Positions 19,447 to 28,323 of a DNA stretch of 64,000 bases are shown here, piece after piece; the stretch's first letter is position 1, and each line of letters begins with the position of its first letter. The position numbers and the translations under genes are program-made. The notes beneath the pieces are model-generated. The model was not told the origin of the DNA and searched no databases. It worked only from the letters and a program-made list of their open reading frames with translations. This DNA comes from Roseococcus sp. SDR (GTDB taxonomy: Bacteria > Pseudomonadota > Alphaproteobacteria > Acetobacterales > Acetobacteraceae), in contig NZ_JAHRCU010000004.1 of NCBI RefSeq assembly GCF_019083995.1, forward strand, positions 62,001 through 126,000, given 5' to 3'.

Positions 19447-21690
19447 TCAGCCGCACAGGGCCCGCCAGATCGCCTCCGGCGTGGCTGGCATCTGCACATC
19501 GGCGCCCACAGCATCGCGGATCGCGGCCATGATGGCCTGGGGTGCCGCGATGCAGCCCGCCTGGCCGGTGCCTTTCACGCCGAGGCCGTTCGCCTCGGTC
19601 GGCTGATCCTCGCGCAGCTCCACGCGCAGCTCCGGCAGATCGGCCGCGCGGGGCATGGCGTAGTCCATGAAGCCGCCGGAGAGGAGCTGCGCGCTCTCCG
19701 CGTCATAGGCGATGCGCTCCATCAGCGCCTGGCCGATGCCCTGCGCGACGCCACCCTGCACCTGGCCGCGCGCCAGCATGGGGTTCAGCAAGCGGCCATA
19801 GTCATCCACGGCGGTGTAGCGCAGCAACGTGACCTCGCCGGTCTCGGGGTCCAGCTCGATCTCGGCCGCATGCGCGCCGTTGGGGAAGGTGACGAGGTCC
19901 ACGGCATGCGCCACCTCGCCTTCCAGCACGCCCTCTTCGGCGGCGATCTCGGCGAGCGTCAGGCCGCGCCCATCCGGCAGGGCGAAGCGCCCGGCTTCGT
20001 AATGCAGCGCATCGGGCATGGATTGCAGCAGCCGCGCCGCAACCGAGCGCGCATGCGCCAGAAGCGCGCCGGCGGCCTGGCGCATCGCCTCACCGCCCAT
20101 GTGCAGGCTGCGCGCGCCGCCATGGCCGCTGCCGCGCACCACGCGGGCCGTATCGGCCTGGACGTAGCGGATGCTGGCGATGGGGATATCCAGCAGATGG
20201 GCGATGTATTGCGGGAAGCTCGTCTCGTGCCCCTGCCCGTTGGATTGCGTGCCAATGGCGAGCTCCACCACGCCATCCGGGGTCGCGCGCAGCCGCGCCC
20301 ATTCGCCGGGCGCGCCGCGCGCGGTCTCGAGGAAGCCGGTCAGCCCGAAGCCGCGCAACTTGCCGCGGCTGGCACTCTCCGCCCGGCGGGCGGCAAAGCC
20401 AGCGCGGTCGGCCAGCCTCGCGCACTCCATCAGGCGTGCCGCGAAATCACCGTCCCGGATCTCCTGCCCCAGCGCCGAGCGATGCGGCAGGGCGCGAATG
20501 GCGTTGAGTTCGCGCAGCGCCTGCGCGTCGCGCCCCGTATCGGCTGCCGCGGCCTCGATCATCATCTCGATGATGTAGTTCGCCTCGGGCTTCCCTGCGC
20601 CGCGATAGGCCTCCATCGGCGCGGTGTTGCTGAAGGCGCCCCGGGCGGTGAAATGCACCGCAGGGATCTCGTAGATGCCCGAAAGGGCCGTGGCCGGCGT
20701 GTGGCTCGCGCAATAGGGCCCGTTGGAGGAGAGATAGGCGCCCATCTCGGAGAGCGAATCCACCTCCAGCGCGAGGAAACGCCCCTCGGCATCGAGGGCG
20801 AGGCGGGCCGTGGCTTCCATCCCGCGCCCATGGGCGGAGGCGGCGAAGTCCTCGCCCATCCGCGCGACCCAGCGGATGGGCCGGCTCAGCAGGCGCGCTG
20901 CGTGCAGCAGCACCACATGCTCGCCGAAGGCCACGTTCTTCACGCCGAAGCCGCCGCCCACATCGGGCGCCAGCACGTGCAGGCCTTCGGGCGCCACGCC
21001 GAGCGCCGTCGCCACCTGCGCGCGTATCGCGTGCATGTTCTGCCCGTTCAGCTCCAGCGCCAGCACGCCATCCTTCACATGGGCCAGAGCGGCGCGGGGC
21101 TCGATCGGCGCGCAGGCCACGCGCTGGTTCACGAGATGCCGCGTCGAGACATGCGCGGCGCGCGCCATGGCGGCGGCGACCGCCGCCGCATCGCCGCGCT
21201 GCCAGCGGAAGGCGAGGTTGGCGGGTGCCGCCTCATGCAACTGCACGGCGCCGGGCGCGATGGCGGCCGCGGGCGTGCTCACGGCGTCCAGCGGCGTGTA
21301 GCCCACCTCGATCAGTTCCGCCGCATCCTCGGCCGCCGCCTCGTTCTCCGCGATGATGCAGGCCACCGCCTCCCCCACATGGCGCACCCGGCCCTGCGCG
21401 AGCGCCGGGCGCGGGGGGACCGCCAGCGGCTGGTCGGCGTCCAGGATCGGCAGGCAGGGCAGGCTGCCGATGCCGGCCGCCCGCAGATCATCCCCTGTGA
21501 GGATCAGGCGAACCCCCGGCACCGCGCGGGCCGCGTCGAGCCCGATCGCAACGAGTTCGGCATGGGCATGCGGGCTGCGCAGGAAGACCGCGTGCAGCGT
21601 GCCCTCCGGCGCGGCCGCATCACTGAGGTAACGCCCCTGCCCGCGCAGGAAGCGATCATCCTCCAGGCGCCGAATGGATTGACCGAACAT
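19447..21690 (-). CDS. Orphan molybdenum hydroxylase large subunit
   Basis: A 747-residue xanthine dehydrogenase/CO dehydrogenase family catalytic subunit that binds molybdopterin cytosine dinucleotide. It opens GQSIRRLEDDRFLRGQGRY, has DVGGGFGVKN, then AYRGAGKPEAN, the form II active-site variant, and ends with LGVKGTGQAGC, near the glutamate/glycine loop of the Mo site. It is not a true aerobic CO dehydrogenase (form I has AYxCSFR). No FAD or 2Fe-2S subunit gene lies beside it, so it must borrow partners, perhaps those at 40-44 kb, or work with partners elsewhere. Confidence 0.9.
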   Translation of the reverse strand: MFGQSIRRLEDDRFLRGQGRYLSDAAAPEGTLHAVFLRSPHAHAELVAIGLDAARAVPGVRLILTGDDLRAAGIGSLPCLPILDADQPLAVPPRPALAQGRVRHVGEAVACIIAENEAAAEDAAELIEVGYTPLDAVSTPAAAIAPGAVQLHEAAPANLAFRWQRGDAAAVAAAMARAAHVSTRHLVNQRVACAPIEPRAALAHVKDGVLALELNGQNMHAIRAQVATALGVAPEGLHVLAPDVGGGFGVKNVAFGEHVVLLHAARLLSRPIRWVARMGEDFAASAHGRGMEATARLALDAEGRFLALEVDSLSEMGAYLSSNGPYCASHTPATALSGIYEIPAVHFTARGAFSNTAPMEAYRGAGKPEANYIIEMMIEAAAADTGRDAQALRELNAIRALPHRSALGQEIRDGDFAARLMECARLADRAGFAARRAESASRGKLRGFGLTGFLETARGAPGEWARLRATPDGVVELAIGTQSNGQGHETSFPQYIAHLLDIPIASIRYVQADTARVVRGSGHGGARSLHMGGEAMRQAAGALLAHARSVAARLLQSMPDALHYEAGRFALPDGRGLTLAEIAAEEGVLEGEVAHAVDLVTFPNGAHAAEIELDPETGEVTLLRYTAVDDYGRLLNPMLARGQVQGGVAQGIGQALMERIAYDAESAQLLSGGFMDYAMPRAADLPELRVELREDQPTEANGLGVKGTGQAGCIAAPQAIMAAIRDAVGADVQMPATPEAIWRALCG

Positions 21691-21761
21691 GCCGCTCTCC
21701 CGAATCCCGAAGCGAGCTTACCGGCGATGCGGCGTGGCGTCAGGCCATCCGCGCGCCGGAG

Positions 21762-24700
21762 CTAACGCCCCGGCCGGGCCGTCTCAGCAAGGCCGAACAT
21801 CCCCCGCAGGAAGCCCGGCGTGACCATGGCGAGCGGGTTTACGGTCACCTCCGCGTCCTCGGGCGGGCCTTGAGCGCGGAAGGTGGCGGCGAAAACCCCG
21901 CCCCCCGCCTCCGGGCTGAAGAGGCGGCCCACCAGCGGCAGGTTGCCCAATAGCGTGTTGAAGAAATAGGCCGGCACGATGGTCCCATCGAGGTCGAGGA
22001 TCACGCGTTCGCGCAGCACGCGGCCGCGTGCGGTGAGGCCAAGCGATGCCGAGAAGGCGCGCGCGTCGTTCAGCCTCAACTCGCTGGGTGAGAGGCTGAA
22101 GGGCACCACCGCCCGGCTGAAGACGAGGCCAGATCCGCCCTGCACCGCCTCGACCAGGCCGAACAGCGTCATCGCCTGGAGCAGCTTCCCCAGAGCCGGC
22201 GCGTTCCGCACGGTGAAGCCCTCCAACTCCGCGGTGCCGCTGAGCGGCGTACCGGGCCGGGAATCGGCGTATTCGGCATTGAGCTGCATGCGGCCACCCT
22301 CGATGGTGCCGATCAGCCCGAAGGCGCGCAGCAACGCCCCGCCATCCTCGGCCGAACCGCGGAGTTGGCGGGCCTCGCCGCGCGGAGTCATGGTCAGGTC
22401 GAAATTACCAGCGGTGCGTGAGGTACGGGCGCGCAGATTGGCCTCGCGCAGCACGCCAGACGCATCCAGCCGGCCCCGCGCCTGCGCAGCGAAGACGTCG
22501 CGACCGGGTGCGAGCATCACCTGGTCGAAGCGCAGGTCGAGCGCGAGAGGGGGCTGCGGGCCCTCCACCACCTCGGACTCGCGCGCGCCACCCGCGACGT
22601 GCCCCGAGGGGCCGAAGACCGAGCGCAGGTCGAGCACCGGCCCGCGCAACGAGATGGCCCAGGGCCCGCCCGGTGCAGCAGGCGCACGCGCATCGCCGAC
22701 GAGCCGGCTTGCGCCGAAGCCCGTTTCCTGGAGTTCCACGCGCTCGATGCGGCCGGCGCGGGCCACGGCGCGGGCCCGCAGCGCGAGCTCCAGCGCCTCG
22801 ATCCGGATGCCCTCGATGCTGGTGAGCTGGTCGCCCTGCAGCCGCAGCGAGGCATCTGCCCGGCCCGGACTCCCCGCGGGCTTGCTCCAGCCGAGTGGCG
22901 AGAAGGCGAGCACGCTGTCACGCAGGTCACCGCGCAGGTTCACGGTGTATTGCCCGTTGCGCCGCCGCTCGGTCCGCACTTCCAGGGCGATGGGGCCTGT
23001 CACCAGCGCCCCCATGTCAAAGCCGAGATCCGCGATGCGCCGCGCGTCGGGGCGGCCGGTGATGATCTCGCGCATCACGACCTGGTTCGCGGGGCCCGAG
23101 CGGAAATCCATCTCGACATTGAGGCGCAGCGGCACGGCCAGCAGCGAGGCCGTGCCGTTCAGACGCAGCTGGTCCATGTCGACCGTCAGGTCGAAATTCG
23201 CATCCTCCAGATCACGCTCGAGCAGAAGCCGGGTGAAGCGGGCATTGCTGACCTTTGCCTCGGCGTTGAGGCGCACCATGTCCATCGTCAGGTTCGAGAC
23301 CATCGGGAAGGCGATGCTGAGGCGCCCTTCCTGCGTGCCGGCCACCGGCTGCACCGGGAGCGGCCGCCGCTCGAAGAGACGCAGCCTGGGGTGGCGCAGG
23401 ATGGTCACCGTCTCGGTCACCGGCCCCGCGAGCTGGATGGCCATCTCGGCGCTGGCCGGGGCACCGGGCGGCAGCAGGAAGCGCAGCGTCGAGGGCTTGA
23501 GCTCAATCCCGCCCGGCTGGCCCGCGGCATTGTCCAGCCGCCCGCCGGTCGTCTGCACCGTGATTTCCGTGAGGCCGAACTGTGCCCTTCCCTGCACGCC
23601 GCGCACCGGCGGCATGGGACGCAGCCAATACACCGTCGCCTGGCGCAGGTCGGCGGTACCGGTCAGGCCGGTCAGTGCCGCATCGGCGAAGTCCGCCCCG
23701 CTCTCACCCTCGATGCGCCAACGGCCGTCCCGCGCCTCGCCGGCCGTGATGTTGCTCGTGATCCAGTCGCGCGCCCCCTCGGCGATGCTCTCCGGCCAGA
23801 GCAGCTTGAGATCACCCAGCGCGACACGGTCGAGGGCGAGGTCGAGCCCGCCCCGCCAGCGCCCCGCCTCCTTCCGGGCCTGCCCGCTGACCTCCAGGGT
23901 GGTGCTGCCGCCGGGCGCGGGCAGGCGCAGCGTCAGTGTCTCGACAGCGATCTCCTCGGCCGAGGCGCGCGCATGGAAGCTGGCCGCCTCGATCGCGAGC
24001 GCGCCGCCCGCGGGCAGCACCAGCCGCGTCTCGGCGAGGCCGCCTGCGACGCGCCCGCCCGTCGCGCGCCAGCCGCTCAGCTCCGTTTCGGCGGCGATGC
24101 CGATGCGCAGGCTCGCCTCACGCAACATGCCGTGCGGGATGGCAAGCCTGACCGCCTCGCGCGTTTCGGGTGCCAGATCATCCGGCCAGAGCAGGGGCAG
24201 GTCGGCCAGGTCCACCCGGTCGAGCGTCGCGCGCAGTTCGCCCGCCCAGCCCTCTGTCGTCCGACGCAGATCGCCGTCGGCCTCGAGCGTCGCGCCATGC
24301 GTACCCGGCAGTTCGAGCCGTGCTTCCTCCAGCGCCAGGCGCGATTCCGAGCCCGCCATGCGCGCGACGAGCCGCTGGAAAGGCAATCGCGTGCGTGGCG
24401 TGAGCTGCAGGGCGCCCCCTTCCTCCGCCTCGAGGGCCAGGCCGAAGCCGGTGTTGCGGCCCGCCGCGTCGAAATCGGCCGAGGCGCGGATGGCGACCGG
24501 CGCATTCAGGATGGCGAGCGGCCCAAGCGGCGGCAGCAGCGAGGAGACCTCCGAAGGGCGCAGAACGGGCAGGTCGAAGCCGACAGAGAAGCGCAGCGGC
24601 GCTCCGAGCACGCTGCCCGTGACATGCACGGGAATGTCCACGCCGTTGACCTGGAGCGTCGCCTCGCCATCCGCCTCCAGCCCACCCGCGGCAAGGCGGC

Positions 24701-25358
24701 GCATATCGAGGATCGGGTCCTTCAGCGCCCAGTCGAAGCCCAGCAACGCATCCCGCACGGTGACAGAACCACCGGTGACGCGGATGCGCCGGAAGGAGGT
24801 GTGGCGCAGCCGGTCCTCTGGCGGGCGCATCAGGTCGGCAAGGACATCGGCAAAGCCCGTCTCCGAGGCGTGCGGCTCCGTCTCCGCCGCCATGGACGGT
24901 TCGGCCGGGCCGCTGTCGAGCGCGATACCGCCCTCCGCATCCCGGCGGATGGTCAGGCTCGGCCCGTGCATCTCGATGCTGGCCGGCGCCAATATGCCAC
25001 GCAGCAGCGGGCCGAGGGCCAGGGTCACGCTGGCTTCCGGCAGATGCCCGCGCTCGCGCCCACCGACGTCGCGCAGGATCACGTCGGAGAGGCGCACATC
25101 GATGGGCGCGCCCTCGCCATGCCAGCCCTGCCAGGCGATTGTGGCGCGGCCGATCTCCACCCGCAGCCTGTTCCCGGGGATGTTCACCCCGGCCTCGATC
25201 CGCCGGGCGAGGAAGCTGCTGGTGACGGGATCGGTCGAGAGCCGCCAGGCCAGAACACCGAGGGCGAGGCCCGCCAGCAGCGGCAGCGCGGCCAGCAGCC
25301 CGAGGCAGAGGCGGAGTGCCAGCGGGCCATGCCGGCGCGGGGCTTGACCCGCGCTCAT
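21762..25358 (-). CDS. AsmA-like / YhdP-type envelope protein
   Basis: A 1198-residue protein with one N-terminal membrane anchor (LRLCLGLLAALPLLAGLALGV is split here around residues 15-35) and a long periplasmic beta-rich region, as in the AsmA-like DUF3971/YhdP family. The C-terminal signature GTIVPAYFFNTLLGNLPLVG followed by VNPLAMVTPGFLRGMFG is characteristic. In E. coli such proteins (YhdP, TamB, YdbH) act as bridges that move phospholipids to the outer membrane. ATG 25358 gives a basic N-terminus before the anchor; the frame extends upstream only through glnE. The start is 20 bases from that of divergent glnE. Confidence 0.85.
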   Translation of the reverse strand: MSAGQAPRRHGPLALRLCLGLLAALPLLAGLALGVLAWRLSTDPVTSSFLARRIEAGVNIPGNRLRVEIGRATIAWQGWHGEGAPIDVRLSDVILRDVGGRERGHLPEASVTLALGPLLRGILAPASIEMHGPSLTIRRDAEGGIALDSGPAEPSMAAETEPHASETGFADVLADLMRPPEDRLRHTSFRRIRVTGGSVTVRDALLGFDWALKDPILDMRRLAAGGLEADGEATLQVNGVDIPVHVTGSVLGAPLRFSVGFDLPVLRPSEVSSLLPPLGPLAILNAPVAIRASADFDAAGRNTGFGLALEAEEGGALQLTPRTRLPFQRLVARMAGSESRLALEEARLELPGTHGATLEADGDLRRTTEGWAGELRATLDRVDLADLPLLWPDDLAPETREAVRLAIPHGMLREASLRIGIAAETELSGWRATGGRVAGGLAETRLVLPAGGALAIEAASFHARASAEEIAVETLTLRLPAPGGSTTLEVSGQARKEAGRWRGGLDLALDRVALGDLKLLWPESIAEGARDWITSNITAGEARDGRWRIEGESGADFADAALTGLTGTADLRQATVYWLRPMPPVRGVQGRAQFGLTEITVQTTGGRLDNAAGQPGGIELKPSTLRFLLPPGAPASAEMAIQLAGPVTETVTILRHPRLRLFERRPLPVQPVAGTQEGRLSIAFPMVSNLTMDMVRLNAEAKVSNARFTRLLLERDLEDANFDLTVDMDQLRLNGTASLLAVPLRLNVEMDFRSGPANQVVMREIITGRPDARRIADLGFDMGALVTGPIALEVRTERRRNGQYTVNLRGDLRDSVLAFSPLGWSKPAGSPGRADASLRLQGDQLTSIEGIRIEALELALRARAVARAGRIERVELQETGFGASRLVGDARAPAAPGGPWAISLRGPVLDLRSVFGPSGHVAGGARESEVVEGPQPPLALDLRFDQVMLAPGRDVFAAQARGRLDASGVLREANLRARTSRTAGNFDLTMTPRGEARQLRGSAEDGGALLRAFGLIGTIEGGRMQLNAEYADSRPGTPLSGTAELEGFTVRNAPALGKLLQAMTLFGLVEAVQGGSGLVFSRAVVPFSLSPSELRLNDARAFSASLGLTARGRVLRERVILDLDGTIVPAYFFNTLLGNLPLVGRLFSPEAGGGVFAATFRAQGPPEDAEVTVNPLAMVTPGFLRGMFGLAETARPGR

Positions 25359-25378
25359 CGCAGCGTCTCCCCTGTCGC

Positions 25379-28309
25379 ATGAGCGAAACGAGGCCCCTCT
25401 ACGACCCCCAGGCGATTCTCCTGCTGCGCGGCCGCCTGGCCGAGGGTGACGCCGCCCAGCAGGCGCTGGCCGCACGTGAGGATGCCGCCCCGCTGCTGGA
25501 CGTGCTGGCCGCGCATAGCCCCTATCTGAGCGATCTCTGCTGGGCCGAGGCGCCAAGCCTGCTTCGGCTGCTGGACCGCGGCGCGGACGATGCCATGCAA
25601 TGCGCCCTGGAACCGCTGACCAAGGCGGACCCGGCCGCGCCGCGCGAGGCGGTGATGAGCCTGCTGCGCCGCGCCAAACGCCAGGGCGCGCTGGTGGCGG
25701 CGGCGGCGGACCTGGCCGGGCTCTGGCCGCTCGATCGCGTCACCAACGCGTTGAGCGACCTGGCCGACCAGACCATCGACTTCGCCTGCGCGCATCTGCT
25801 GCTGGACGCCGCGCGGCGCGGGCAGATCCGCCTTGCCCGCACCAAGGGCGAGCCCCGGCAGATCACGAAGGGCTCCGGCCTCATCGTGCTCGGCATGGGA
25901 AAGCTCGGCGGGCGCGAGCTGAACTACTCCTCGGATATTGACCTCTTGCTGCTGCATGACCCTGACGGGCCTTCCTATCACGAAGAATACGGCGCGGCGC
26001 CCTATATCCGGATCGCGCGCGACCTCGTGCGCCTCATGGAGGAGCGCACGAGCGAGGGATACGTCTTCCGCACCGACCTCCGCTTGCGCCCCGACCCGGC
26101 GGCCACACCGCTCTGCGTGAGCGTGCCCATGGCGCTCTCCTACTATGAGAGCCTTGGCCAGAACTGGGAGCGGGCGGCGATGATCAAGGCCCGGCCCGTG
26201 GCCGGGGACCGTACGGCGGGAGAGGCCTTCCTGCGCGAGCTGCGCCCCTTCGTCTGGCGCCGTCACCTCGATTTCGCGGCGGTCGCCGACATCCATTCCA
26301 TCAAACGGCAAATCCATCTGCACAAGGCCGAACGCGGCGCTGGCGGCGAGATTGCCGTGGCGGGGCACGACGTCAAGCTCGGGCGCGGCGGCATCCGCGA
26401 GATCGAGTTCACCGTGCAGGTGCTCCAGCTCATCTGGGGCGGGCGGGACCCCGCCCTGCGGGACCCGACGACGCTGGGCGCGCTCTCGCTGCTGGCCGCC
26501 GCCGGCAAGATGGACCGCCGCGCCGCGGCCGATCTGGCGGATGCCTATGTCTTCCTGCGCAACACCGAGCACCGGTTGCAGATGGTGCATGACCGGCAGA
26601 CCCACCGCCTGCCGGAGGAGCCAGAGGAGCTGGCCCGCATCGCGAGCTTCATGGGCTATCCGGACACGGCGAGCTTCGCGGAGGCGCTGACCGCGCATCA
26701 ACGCCGCGTGCAGGGGCATTACAGCCACCTCTTCGAGGCCGCCCCGCGGCTCACGGCGCCCGAGGCGGCGGGCAACCTCGTCTTCACCGGCGTGGAGGAT
26801 GACCCGGAGACGCTGCAGAGCCTGCGCGGCCTCGGCTTCCGCGAGGCTTCCTCCATCGCCGCCATGGTGCGCGGCTGGCACCATGGCCGCCCGCGGGCGA
26901 CGCGCAGCGAGCGCGCCCGCGAATTGCTGACCGAACTGATGCCCGCCCTGCTCGCCGCCTTCGGCCGCCAGCGTGAGCCCGAGGCGGCGATCGCGCGCTT
27001 CGACCGGCTGCTGGGCCAGCTCTCGGCCGGCGTGCAGTTCCTCTCGCTGCTGCACCGCAACCCGCGCCTGATGGACCGTCTCGCCGCGCTGCTGGGTGCG
27101 GCGCCGCAGCTGGCCGACCACCTGGCGCGGCGCCCGGCGGCGCTGGAGGGCCTGCTCGCCGGAAGCTACGCGGCGCCGGGCGAGAAGCCGCTTGCCGCCC
27201 TGCCCGCCCTGCTGCGCGAGGCGCGGGACGTGGAAGAGGCGCTGGAGGCGACGCGCCGCCTCGTGACCGAGCGCATCTTCGAGGTGGACGCGGCCGAGCT
27301 GGAAGGCCGGATGGATGCGGATTCCAGCGGAGAGGCGCGCAGCGCCGTCGGCGAAGCGGCGATCACGGCGCTGCTGCCCGCCGTCGAGCGCGATTTCGCC
27401 CGTCGCTTCGGCCGCGTGCCGGGCGGCCACCTCGCCGTGCTGGCGCTGGGCAAGTTGGGCGGGCGCGAGATGCTGCCCAATTCCGACCTCGACCTCATCT
27501 TCATCTACGAGCACGAGCCGGAAAGCGAGGGCAGCGAGGGCGGGCCGCGCTCGCTCGCGCCGTCCGAGTATTTCATCCGCCTCTCGCACCAGATGGTGGC
27601 GGCACTGACCACGCCCGGGCGCGACGGCCGCGCCTTCGAGGTGGACATGCGGCTGCGCCCCTCGGGCAACAAGGGGCCTGTGGCGGTGCGGCTCTCCGCC
27701 TTCGCCCGCTATCATGCGGAGGAGGCCTGGACCTGGGAGCGCATGGCCCTGACGCGGGCGCGTGTCATCGCCGGCCCGGGCGTGCTGCTGAAGCGCATCG
27801 AGGCGGCGCTCGACGCGGCGCTGACCGAACCGCGCGACGCCGCCGCCGTCCTGAAGGATGCGGCCCAGATGCGCAGCCGCATGCTGCGCGAATTGCCGGG
27901 CGACGGCCCCTGGGACCTCAAGGCCATGCCGGGCGGCCTGGTCGAGGTGGAGTTCATCGCCCAGGCGCTCACCGTGGCCCATGCCGCGCGGCATCCGCGC
28001 CTGCTGCGCCGCACCACGCGGCACGTCCTGGGCGAACTCGGCCGTGCTGGCCTGATCGACGAGCGCGAGGCGGCGACGCTGATCCAGGCCGAGCGGCTCT
28101 GGCGCGCGCTGCTCGGCCTGCTGCGCCTCACCGTCGGCAAGTGGAAGGAGCCCGGCCTGCCGGTGACGGTGGAGGAGGCGCTGCGCCACGGCGCCGGCAC
28201 GCTGGTGCATGAGGAGATCCAGAGCCTCTCCCACCTGCGCGACGTCATGCAGGGCCATGCCGAGGCGGTGCGCGCGAGCTTCCTGCGCCATGTGGGGCCC
28301 CTGGGCTGA
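25379..28309 (+). CDS. glnE: Glutamine synthetase adenylyltransferase/deadenylylase
   Basis: Bifunctional GlnE, 976 residues. It modifies glutamine synthetase with AMP or removes it, in response to PII. Two nucleotidyltransferase domains are clear. The N-terminal one has GMGKLGGRELNYSSDIDLLL near residue 170-190 (deadenylylation); the C-terminal one has LGKLGGREMLPNSDLDLIF near 690-705 (adenylylation). Each is followed by a helical GlnD/GlnE-type domain. Length agrees with the family (about 950). ATG 25379 was chosen because the protein then begins like other GlnEs (SETRPLYDPQA). The M81 peptidase gene follows after 14 bases. Confidence 0.95.
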   Translation: MSETRPLYDPQAILLLRGRLAEGDAAQQALAAREDAAPLLDVLAAHSPYLSDLCWAEAPSLLRLLDRGADDAMQCALEPLTKADPAAPREAVMSLLRRAKRQGALVAAAADLAGLWPLDRVTNALSDLADQTIDFACAHLLLDAARRGQIRLARTKGEPRQITKGSGLIVLGMGKLGGRELNYSSDIDLLLLHDPDGPSYHEEYGAAPYIRIARDLVRLMEERTSEGYVFRTDLRLRPDPAATPLCVSVPMALSYYESLGQNWERAAMIKARPVAGDRTAGEAFLRELRPFVWRRHLDFAAVADIHSIKRQIHLHKAERGAGGEIAVAGHDVKLGRGGIREIEFTVQVLQLIWGGRDPALRDPTTLGALSLLAAAGKMDRRAAADLADAYVFLRNTEHRLQMVHDRQTHRLPEEPEELARIASFMGYPDTASFAEALTAHQRRVQGHYSHLFEAAPRLTAPEAAGNLVFTGVEDDPETLQSLRGLGFREASSIAAMVRGWHHGRPRATRSERARELLTELMPALLAAFGRQREPEAAIARFDRLLGQLSAGVQFLSLLHRNPRLMDRLAALLGAAPQLADHLARRPAALEGLLAGSYAAPGEKPLAALPALLREARDVEEALEATRRLVTERIFEVDAAELEGRMDADSSGEARSAVGEAAITALLPAVERDFARRFGRVPGGHLAVLALGKLGGREMLPNSDLDLIFIYEHEPESEGSEGGPRSLAPSEYFIRLSHQMVAALTTPGRDGRAFEVDMRLRPSGNKGPVAVRLSAFARYHAEEAWTWERMALTRARVIAGPGVLLKRIEAALDAALTEPRDAAAVLKDAAQMRSRMLRELPGDGPWDLKAMPGGLVEVEFIAQALTVAHAARHPRLLRRTTRHVLGELGRAGLIDEREAATLIQAERLWRALLGLLRLTVGKWKEPGLPVTVEEALRHGAGTLVHEEIQSLSHLRDVMQGHAEAVRASFLRHVGPLG

Positions 28310-28323
28310 GGGGAGAGGGTGCG

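Noticed and set aside
21979-25382. Two plus-strand frames of 1122 and 927 residues opposite the AsmA-like gene
   Set aside because: GC-rich antisense shadows; Ser/Arg- and Gln/Arg-rich with no domain, while the minus-strand reading has a family signature and membrane anchor.
25355-28291. 978-residue minus-strand frame opposite glnE
   Set aside because: Antisense shadow of glnE, which carries both nucleotidyltransferase motifs.
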